DNA from: Pseudoxanthomonas sp. Root65
GTDB taxonomy: Bacteria; Pseudomonadota; Gammaproteobacteria; Xanthomonadales; Xanthomonadaceae
NCBI RefSeq assembly: GCF_001427635.1
Contig: NZ_LMHA01000001.1
Location: forward strand, 1,533,415-1,560,967
DNA: 27,553 bases
Reading direction: 5' to 3'
The notes under the pieces are model-generated. The model made no database searches, was not told the DNA's origin, and worked only from the letters and a program-made list of their open reading frames with translations. The translations under genes were made by a program, and so were the position numbers. Shown one piece after another: positions 21,754 to 27,553 of the stretch. Position 1 is the first letter of the stretch, and every line of letters begins with the position of its first letter.

Positions 21754-21761
21754 CGCGAGGC

Positions 21762-21863
21762 ATGGGGAAGGCGCATGGACAGCGGGACACACGGGTTCCA
21801 CCACATCGATCCGGTCACGGCCATCGCGCTGCCAGGGGAACGCCGCCCGTGGTGAGCGCCTGA
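21762..21863 (+). CDS. Possible 33-aa leader peptide ahead of the RDD gene
   Basis: An ATG frame of 33 codons, rich in Arg, Gly and His, ends in a TGA whose last base is the first base of the RDD ATG (TGATG). The overlap suggests translational coupling, but the peptide has no recognisable family. A second frame (21775-21855) overlaps it. Either may be chance in high-G+C DNA. Confidence 0.2.
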   Translation: MGKAHGQRDTRVPPHRSGHGHRAARGTPPVVSA

Positions 21864-22543
21864 TGCTGGACACCTATCGCGAAGTCGTCACGCCGGAAGG
21901 CGTGGGCCTGCACCTGCCGGCGGCGGGTCCGGTGCCGCGTGCGCTGGCGTGGGGCATCGACCTGGCCATCCGCCTCGGCATCGTGCTGGTCATGGCCATG
22001 TTCCTCGCCCTGCTGGGCAAGGTGGGCCAGGGCCTGCACCTGATCGTGATGTTCCTGGTGTTCTGGGCGTACCCGATCGTGCTGGAGTCGGTCTGGCGCG
22101 GACAGACGCCGGGCAAGAAGGCGCTGGGGCTGCGCGTGGTGGCGATCGACGGCGCGCCGGTCGGCTGGCTGGCGGCGATCACCCGCAACCTGCTGCGGAC
22201 CGTCGACATGCTGCCGTTCGGCTATGCCGCGGGCCTGGTCGCCTGCCTGGCCGATGCGCATTCGCGCCGCCTCGGCGACATGGTCGCGGGCACGCTGGTC
22301 GTGCATGGCGGACGCGAGCGCAATCACGCGCCGGCACCGGTCAATACGGTATTCGTGCCGCCGGCGCAGTTGCTGCCGGAGGAACAGGGCGCGATCGTCG
22401 CCTTCGCCGAGCGCGCGCCGCAGCTGACGCCATCGCGCCAGGAGGAACTGGCCAACCTCGCCCAGCCGGTCACCGCCGCGCACGGGCAGGCCGGCGTGCA
22501 GCGGTTGTACGGCATGGCCAACTGGCTGCTGGGGCGGCGATGA
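21863..22543 (+). CDS. RDD family membrane protein
   Basis: A 226-aa inner-membrane protein. The RDD domain spans about residues 20-150: an Arg and Asp at the start of the first helix (RALAWGIDLAIR, 26-37), the GQTPGKKALGLRVV stretch (80-93) between helices, and the RRLGDMVAGTLVV close (135-147). Four hydrophobic segments can be drawn at about 27-51, 55-77, 99-107 and 116-132. The family is often found with transport or sodium-linked functions, and the role is unknown. It opens a five-gene run whose stop overlaps the next start (ATGA at 22540). Confidence 0.86.
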   Translation: MLDTYREVVTPEGVGLHLPAAGPVPRALAWGIDLAIRLGIVLVMAMFLALLGKVGQGLHLIVMFLVFWAYPIVLESVWRGQTPGKKALGLRVVAIDGAPVGWLAAITRNLLRTVDMLPFGYAAGLVACLADAHSRRLGDMVAGTLVVHGGRERNHAPAPVNTVFVPPAQLLPEEQGAIVAFAERAPQLTPSRQEELANLAQPVTAAHGQAGVQRLYGMANWLLGRR

Positions 22544-23538
22544 GGCAGGAACAGTTCGTCGCCCGCCACCAGGCCGAATGGCTCGCCTTCGAAACATGGC
22601 TGCACGCCCGCGGCGACAACGCCCGGCGCGCACGCCGCGAGCGCAACAACGGCGCGTTGACCGACGAGGAGGTGCCGGCGCGCTACCGCCGCATCTGCCA
22701 GCATCTGGCGCTGGCGCGCCGGCGCGGCTACAGCCCGGTGGTCGTCGATCGCCTGCAGGCGCTGATGCAGGCCGGCCATGGTGTGCTGTACCGCACACCG
22801 CCGCCGCGCTGGCAGCGGGCGGTGCGTTTCCTGCTGGCGGACTTTCCGCGGCTGGTGCGCAGCGAGGCCGGCTGCATGTGGGTGGCGGCGGCGGTGTTCG
22901 TGGTTCCGCTGGTGCTGATGTTCGTGCTGCTGCAGGTCCGCCCGGAGCTGGTGTACAGCCTGGCCTCGCCCGAACAGGTGGCGATGTACGAGCGCATGTA
23001 CGACCCCAGCGATCCCAGCCATGCGCTGGGCCGCGAGAGCGGCACCGACTGGCAGATGTTCGGCCACTACATCTGGAACAACATCGGTATCGGCCTGCGC
23101 ACGTTTGCCGGTGGATTGCTGGCCGGCGTGGGCGCGCTGTTCGTGCTGGTGGTCAACGGCATCGGCATCGGCACGGTGTTCGGCCACCTGCAGCAGATCG
23201 GTTACGGCGATCCGCTGTGGCGTTTCGTCTGCGGGCATGCGCCGTTCGAGCTGACCGCCATCGTGCTGGCCGGCGGCGCCGGCCTGCGGCTGGGGCTGAG
23301 CCTGGTGGCGCCCGGCCGGCACCGGCGCATCGACGCGCTGGCGATCGCCGGCGCCAAGGGCGCGCGGCTGTGCCTGGGCGTGGCCTTCATGCTGCTGGTG
23401 GCGGCCTTCATCGAAGCCTTCTGGTCGTCGACCCAGTCCATACCGGCGGCGGTGAAGTACAGCGTGTCCGGCGTGCTGTGGACGCTGGTGGCGGTGTGGC
23501 TGGGCCTCGGCGGACGCGGGGTGGCCGATGAGGATTGA
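22540..23538 (+). CDS. Stage II sporulation protein M (SpoIIM)-like membrane protein
   Basis: A 332-aa inner-membrane protein. An N-terminal soluble helical part (about 1-105) is followed by a helix at about 113-132, a loop, and several C-terminal helices (about 190-212, 236-257, 278-294, 309-325). The motif GHAPFELTAI (232-241) is the conserved mid-membrane segment of the SpoIIM/DUF95 family. In a non-spore-former the name reflects only homology; the family often sits beside RDD, DUF4129 and MoxR genes, as here. The start overlaps the RDD stop (ATGA), and it ends 11 bp into the next gene. Confidence 0.86.
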   Translation: MRQEQFVARHQAEWLAFETWLHARGDNARRARRERNNGALTDEEVPARYRRICQHLALARRRGYSPVVVDRLQALMQAGHGVLYRTPPPRWQRAVRFLLADFPRLVRSEAGCMWVAAAVFVVPLVLMFVLLQVRPELVYSLASPEQVAMYERMYDPSDPSHALGRESGTDWQMFGHYIWNNIGIGLRTFAGGLLAGVGALFVLVVNGIGIGTVFGHLQQIGYGDPLWRFVCGHAPFELTAIVLAGGAGLRLGLSLVAPGRHRRIDALAIAGAKGARLCLGVAFMLLVAAFIEAFWSSTQSIPAAVKYSVSGVLWTLVAVWLGLGGRGVADED

Positions 23539-25093
23539 ACAGCTGACCGTGCGCCTGCGCGCGCGCTCGGACTGGGAAGCCATCGAACTGGGCATGGCGC
23601 TGGTGCGCCAGCATGCGGGCGCCATCTGGAAGCCATGGCTGTGGTTCACCCTGCCGGTGTTCGCGCTGCTCAACCTGGGCGCGTGGTGGATCGACCAGAT
23701 GTGGGTTGCGGCGCTGCTGATGTGGTGGCTGAAGCCGGCGTTCGACCGCATCCCGCTGTACGTCATCTCGCGCGCGGTGTTCAGCAGCGTGCCGGCCACG
23801 CGCGACACGCTGCGCGCGCAGGCGCACTGGGGCCTGCGCACGCTGCCGCACCTGCTCAGCTGGCGCCGCTTCAGTCCGGTGCGCGCGCTGTACATGCCGA
23901 TCGACCTGCTGGAGGGCGTGCAGGGCGAGCGCCTGCGCCAGCGGCGCCGCGTGCTGGGGGGTCAGGCCTACGGCACGGCGATCCTGCTGACCTGGATCTG
24001 CCTGCTGTTCCAGGGCGTGCTGATGCTGGGCGGCATCGTGGCGGTGGTGATGTACCTGCCGCAGGACCTGCTGCCGGACAGCGTGCAGGCGGCGTTCCAG
24101 ATCGCCGCCATCGCATGGCCCGCCTGGTTCGAGCTGGCATGGAATGCGCTGGCCTGGGCAGCGATCAGCGTGATCGAGCCGTTCTACGTCGGTGCCGGCT
24201 TCGGCCTGTATCTCAACCGGCGCACGCAGATCGAGGCCTGGGACCTGGAGATCGTGTTCCGCAAGCTGCGCGCCCGCCTGGCCGCGGCCGTGCCGATGGT
24301 GCTGGCCGCGGTGTTGTGGGCCGGTGCCGGTATCGCCGATGCGCAGGAGCGCCACGGTGCGCCGCCGGTCACGCCGGCGCCTGCGGAGACGACGGAAGAA
24401 GAAAAGCCGACACCGCCGACCCTGCCGCGGGTGTTCGGCGACCAGCGCGTGGACGATCGCGCATTCCGCAAGGCCGCGGACCAGGCCTACCGCGATCCGC
24501 TGCTCGACCGCCGGCACGTGCAGTCCGGCTGGGAGCGCCGCACTCCCGAAGAGAAACAGCAGGAAGAGGACGCGCAGGACGGCGACCGCGCGCTGCTGGC
24601 CGGCTTCGGCACGGTGCTGGCCTTCATCGGCGAATGGGGGTTGTGGCTGGTCGTTGGCGTGCTGGTGGTGATGCTGCTGGCGACGGTGCGTTACTGGTGG
24701 CCGTGGATGCGCGGCCTGGCGCGCGCGCCGGTGACGGCCCCCGAGGCGCCGCAGACCGGGGCACTGGTGCTGCCCGAGGCGCTGCCCGACGACATCGCCA
24801 CCGCGGCGCGCCGGTTGTGGCGCGACGGCCGTCCGCGCCATGCGCTGGCGCTGCTCTATCGCGCCAGCGTGGACAGCATGAGCCAGCGCGCCGACCTGGT
24901 GCTGCCGCCGGGCGCGACCGAAGCCGAATGCCTGCGCGCGTCGCGGCGCATGCCGCTGGCGGAGGACCGCCGGAGCTTCGCGCGCATCGTCCGCACGTGG
25001 CAGTACGCCGCCTACGCGGAACGGTTGCCCGGCGATGACGAATTCGACGCGCTGGTCGGCGAATTGCAGCAGCGCTACGGGTGGGCGGCATGA
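23528..25093 (+). CDS. DUF4129 domain membrane protein
   Basis: A 521-aa membrane protein. Helices are predicted at about 36-54, 56-68, 148-176, 188-214, 253-270 and 367-386. Between the fifth and last is a polar Pro- and Glu-rich stretch of about 95 residues (275-360). The C-terminal soluble part (about 420-515), with ATAARRLWRDGRPRHALALL, is the DUF4129 domain. The EAWDLEI stretch at 236-242 recurs in this gene's relatives. DUF4129 is often fused to transglutaminase-like proteins or placed beside MoxR and DUF58 genes. The start lies inside the SpoIIM-like gene by 11 bp, and the stop overlaps the next start. Confidence 0.84.
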   Translation: MRIEQLTVRLRARSDWEAIELGMALVRQHAGAIWKPWLWFTLPVFALLNLGAWWIDQMWVAALLMWWLKPAFDRIPLYVISRAVFSSVPATRDTLRAQAHWGLRTLPHLLSWRRFSPVRALYMPIDLLEGVQGERLRQRRRVLGGQAYGTAILLTWICLLFQGVLMLGGIVAVVMYLPQDLLPDSVQAAFQIAAIAWPAWFELAWNALAWAAISVIEPFYVGAGFGLYLNRRTQIEAWDLEIVFRKLRARLAAAVPMVLAAVLWAGAGIADAQERHGAPPVTPAPAETTEEEKPTPPTLPRVFGDQRVDDRAFRKAADQAYRDPLLDRRHVQSGWERRTPEEKQQEEDAQDGDRALLAGFGTVLAFIGEWGLWLVVGVLVVMLLATVRYWWPWMRGLARAPVTAPEAPQTGALVLPEALPDDIATAARRLWRDGRPRHALALLYRASVDSMSQRADLVLPPGATEAECLRASRRMPLAEDRRSFARIVRTWQYAAYAERLPGDDEFDALVGELQQRYGWAA

Positions 25094-26289
25094 CCTCCGC
25101 GCGCCGCAATGGCCGGCTGGTGGGCGCGACGCTGGTCGTGGCGGTGGTGCTGCTGGTGCTGGTGGGCCTGTGGTTCCGGCACAGCTTCCACCGCGTCGAG
25201 AAGACGCTGTACCTGCCGCCCTCCGGCGAGGCCGCCTACAACCCGTTGTATGCGCTGGCCAAGGCGCTGGAAGCCGACGGGGTAACGGTCAACGCGCGCC
25301 AGCGCCTGATGCTGGACGACAACGTCCTGGCGCCCGGCGATACGCTGCTGCTGTTCAACGATCCGCGCGCGCTGTCGCCGCCCGAGGCCGAGCGCCTGCT
25401 GGCGTGGGTGGAGGAGGGCGGCCACCTGCTGATCCGCACGCCGGTGTACTCGCCGGGCGAGGACATCTCCGGCCCCAATGCGCCGCAGTCGCAGATGCTG
25501 GACCTGCTGTCGGCCTGGCTGGTCGACGAGATGCCGTCCTGCGAGGACTTCCAGGTGGAAGGCGAGGACCACCACGTCGAGTTCTGCCGTGGCCGCCGCT
25601 TCGCCTTCGAGGACGTGGTGCCCGAACTCGCCTGGGGCGACCTGCAGAACGGGTACGTATATGCCCGCATCGCGGTGGGCAAGGGCCATGTCGACGTGCT
25701 GGCCGACTTCGATTTCCTCGCCAACACCGCCACGCGCGGTCCGCTGCAGGAGGAACTCGACGCCCCGCCGGACGGCGGCCTGCGCGATGGTCCGCATCGC
25801 GCCCTGGCGCGGCAGGTGCTGGCACCCAACTACCGCCAGGGCACCCTGCATCTGGTCTATGCGGCCGAAATGCCGTCGTTGTGGCGCACGCTGTTCCTGC
25901 GTGGCTGGATGGTGTGGGCGCCGCTGCTGCTGGCGCTCGCGGCGTGGCTGTGGATGCGGATGCAGCGGTTCGGCCCGCCGGTGCCGTCGCCGGCCGGCGA
26001 GCGCCGCTCGCTGCTCGAACACGTGCGCGCCAGCGGCGAACATCTCTACCGCTACGGCCGTGGCGTGATGCTGTACTCGGCGGTACGCGCGGCCTTCCTC
26101 GCACGCCTGCGCCGCCGTGATCCGGTCGCCGCCGCGCTGACCGGCGAACCGCAGGTCGCCGCCATCGCCGAGCGCACCGGCCAGCCGGCCGAGCGCATCC
26201 GCACCGCCCTCCATGTTCCTGCCTCGCACGACCGGCAGGCCTTCCGCGACCGCATCGCCCTGTTGATCCAACTGAGAAACCGCCTATGA
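25090..26289 (+). CDS. DUF4350 domain membrane protein
   Basis: A 399-aa protein with one N-terminal helix (about 11-29), a large domain of about 240 residues and a second helix at about 274-298. The domain opens with PPSGEAAYNPLYALAKALE and continues with GDTLLLFNDPRALSPPEAERLLAWVEEGGHLLI cut into familiar blocks: a hydrophobic strand and loop pattern of the DUF4350 family, whose fold resembles glutamine amidotransferase-like sugar or peptide binding domains. The C-terminal 100 residues face the cytoplasm by the helix count. The ATG at 25090 overlaps the preceding stop (ATGA), and its stop overlaps the moxR start. The function is unknown, and the operon context suggests an assembly partner of the MoxR ATPase. 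Confidence 0.8.
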   Translation: MTSARRNGRLVGATLVVAVVLLVLVGLWFRHSFHRVEKTLYLPPSGEAAYNPLYALAKALEADGVTVNARQRLMLDDNVLAPGDTLLLFNDPRALSPPEAERLLAWVEEGGHLLIRTPVYSPGEDISGPNAPQSQMLDLLSAWLVDEMPSCEDFQVEGEDHHVEFCRGRRFAFEDVVPELAWGDLQNGYVYARIAVGKGHVDVLADFDFLANTATRGPLQEELDAPPDGGLRDGPHRALARQVLAPNYRQGTLHLVYAAEMPSLWRTLFLRGWMVWAPLLLALAAWLWMRMQRFGPPVPSPAGERRSLLEHVRASGEHLYRYGRGVMLYSAVRAAFLARLRRRDPVAAALTGEPQVAAIAERTGQPAERIRTALHVPASHDRQAFRDRIALLIQLRNRL

Positions 26290-27287
26290 ACGACGAGACC
26301 GCCGCCGCGCCGCCCGCGCTGCCGCCGACGCCGCGTAACGCTCTGTCCGACCGCGTCGAGGCCGTGCGTGAGGAAGTGTCGCGCGCCTTCATCGGCCAGC
26401 CCGACGTGCTGGACCAGATCCTGATCGCGCTGCTTGCCGGCGGCCACGTGCTAATCGAAGGCGTGCCCGGGCTGGGCAAGACGCTGCTGGTGCGGGCGCT
26501 GGCGCAGGCGCTGGAACTGACCTACGCGCGCGTGCAGTTCACCCCCGACCTGATGCCCAGCGACGTCAGCGGCCACGCGGTCTACGACCCGAAGACCGAG
26601 AGCTTCCAGATCCGTCGCGGCCCGGTGTTCACCCACATCCTGCTCGCCGATGAGATCAACCGCGCGCCGGCCAAGACCCAGTCCGCGCTGCTGGAAGTGA
26701 TGCAGGAAGGGCAGGTCACCATCGAGGGCACCTCGTTCCCGCTGTCGCCGCCGTTCATCACCCTGGCCACGCAGAACCCGGTGGAACAGGAAGGCACGTA
26801 TCCGCTGCCGGAAGCGCAGCTGGACCGCTTCCTGCTGAAGGTGCTGATCGACTACCCGTCGGTCGAGGACGAGAAGCGCATGGTCGATGCCATCACCACC
26901 GGCCGCACCGCCGCCGACTTCGACCTGTCGCAGGTCAAGCGCGTGCTCGGCGCCGCCGACATCGCCGCGATGCAGCGCGAGACCGCTGCGGTGCGCGTGG
27001 ACCCGGAAGTGATCGACTACGCCGTGCGCATCGTCGCCGCCACCCGCAAGTGGCCCGGCATCTCGCTCGGCGCCGGTCCTCGCGGCAGCATCGCGCTGGT
27101 GCGCGCGGCGCGTGCGCAGGCGGTGCTGCAGGGCCGCGACTTCGTCACCCCCGACGACGTGCGCGACATTGCACGGCCGGCCCTGCGCCACCGCATCACG
27201 CTGGCGCCCGAACTGCAGATCGAAGGACAGTTGCCGGACGACGCACTGCGTGCGCTGCTGGCGAAAGTGGACGCGCCCAGGAAATGA
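26286..27287 (+). CDS. MoxR family AAA+ ATPase
   Basis: A 333-aa chaperone-like ATPase. The Walker A box is GVPGLGKT (59-66), Walker B with its loop is HILLADEINRAP (117-128), sensor 1 is ATQNP (161-165), and the arginine-bearing EAQLDRF (176-182) follows. MoxR proteins are thought to remodel or activate partner proteins, often with a von Willebrand A-domain or DUF58 protein. Its start overlaps the DUF4350 stop (ATGA), so the five-gene run is tightly coupled. A REP pair lies immediately after its stop, which breaks the pattern of overlaps. Confidence 0.93.
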   Translation: MNDETAAAPPALPPTPRNALSDRVEAVREEVSRAFIGQPDVLDQILIALLAGGHVLIEGVPGLGKTLLVRALAQALELTYARVQFTPDLMPSDVSGHAVYDPKTESFQIRRGPVFTHILLADEINRAPAKTQSALLEVMQEGQVTIEGTSFPLSPPFITLATQNPVEQEGTYPLPEAQLDRFLLKVLIDYPSVEDEKRMVDAITTGRTAADFDLSQVKRVLGAADIAAMQRETAAVRVDPEVIDYAVRIVAATRKWPGISLGAGPRGSIALVRAARAQAVLQGRDFVTPDDVRDIARPALRHRITLAPELQIEGQLPDDALRALLAKVDAPRK

Positions 27288-27320
27288 TCATCCGCACGTT
27301 CGCCGCCCATCTCGCGATCC

Positions 27321-27442
27321 GCTCCCGCCCCCGCCTGCGGGGGAGGGCCGGGGTGGGGGCGCGCGGCGAGCTTGACCGTTTGCCGACATATCCGGTCTCC
27401 GGTCGCCCCCATCCCAGCCTTCCCCCGCAGGCGGGGGAAGGA
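27321..27442. repeat. Inverted REP pair between moxR and the next gene
   Basis: The left element (27321-27362), with the perfect palindrome CCCCCGCCTGCGGGGG, is repeated in inverted orientation at 27403-27442 with several mismatches. A spacer of about 40 bp separates them. The core is shared with the element at 8986-9011. The right arm ends in GGGGGAAGGAG, which would serve as the ribosome site of the frame at 27451. Confidence 0.7.
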
Positions 27443-27450
27443 GCATGTCC

Positions 27451-27553
27451 ATGAGACCTGCGCCGCTGTTGAACTTGCTCAGCGGACGTGGACGCTCGCC
27501 GCTCATGACCGCCCACGCGGTCCCGACCGACTCCGCGATCCGCTCCCTCCCCC
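27451..27553 (+). CDS. Start of a further operon gene, cut by window end (DUF58 suspected)
   Basis: An open frame of 34 codons, starting MRPAPLLNLLSGRGRSPLMT, runs to the window edge without a stop. AAGGAG lies 7 nt before the ATG at 27451, and another ATG is two codons upstream (27445). The position after moxR is where a DUF58 gene usually stands, but the visible residues are too few to show that family. A later in-frame ATG at 27508 is also possible. Confidence 0.4.
   Translation, partial: MRPAPLLNLLSGRGRSPLMTAHAVPTDSAIRSLP

Overview
The window looks like a chromosomal segment of a high-G+C gammaproteobacterium, most likely of the family Xanthomonadaceae (Pseudoxanthomonas, Stenotrophomonas, Xanthomonas or Lysobacter relatives). 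The evidence is the protein families, the parA-parB-rsmG order, GTAG-headed REP palindromes of the Stenotrophomonas type, and a gene-cassette array with near-identical attC sites like those of Xanthomonas chromosomal integrons. The genus is inferred, not proven.

Layout. (1) 1-2160: five integron gene cassettes, all on the minus strand, separated by about 60-bp attC sites and visibly less G+C-rich than the rest. The array runs off the left edge. Its 5' end (about 2153-2160) lies in the window, but no integrase gene follows it. Four of the five cassette proteins are small predicted membrane proteins, and one carries an exact 99-bp in-frame tandem duplication. (2) 2160-2500: non-coding flank with a candidate promoter reading into the array. 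(3) 2501-8891, minus: an SLC5-transporter/hybrid histidine kinase (CrbS/MxtR-like), an FAD/NAD(P)-binding protein and a cardiolipin synthase. (4) 8892-10155: the rpmB-rpmG ribosomal protein operon, flanked by hairpins, a terminator and REP elements. (5) 10156-11919, minus: an exported DUF885 metallopeptidase-like protein. (6) 12107-15255, minus: a phosphopantetheinyl transferase, rsmG, parA and parB. (7) 15428-15685, plus: a small GlsB/YeaQ-type membrane protein with a terminator. (8) 15921-20388, minus: an aldehyde dehydrogenase, a small membrane protein, a 14-TM-type MFS exporter and exonuclease III. (9) 20438-21694: a gamma-carbonic anhydrase-like protein and a VOC protein (plus), convergent with a small YkgJ-type cysteine-cluster protein (minus). 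(10) 21863-27553, plus: RDD, SpoIIM-like, DUF4129, DUF4350 and MoxR genes, four junctions of which overlap, then a REP pair and the start of another reading frame cut by the window end.

How the genes work together. Most of the window is core genome: translation (L28, L33, RsmG), chromosome partition (ParAB), DNA repair (XthA), membrane lipid synthesis (Cls) and nutrient sensing (the transporter-kinase). Two blocks are less well understood: the integrase-less cassette array, whose genes I cannot assign a function, and the membrane-protein/MoxR ATPase operon, a widely conserved layout of unclear role. Several genes have a TANNNT -10 hexamer 6-7 nt before the start codon and no clear Shine-Dalgarno sequence, which suggests leaderless transcription.
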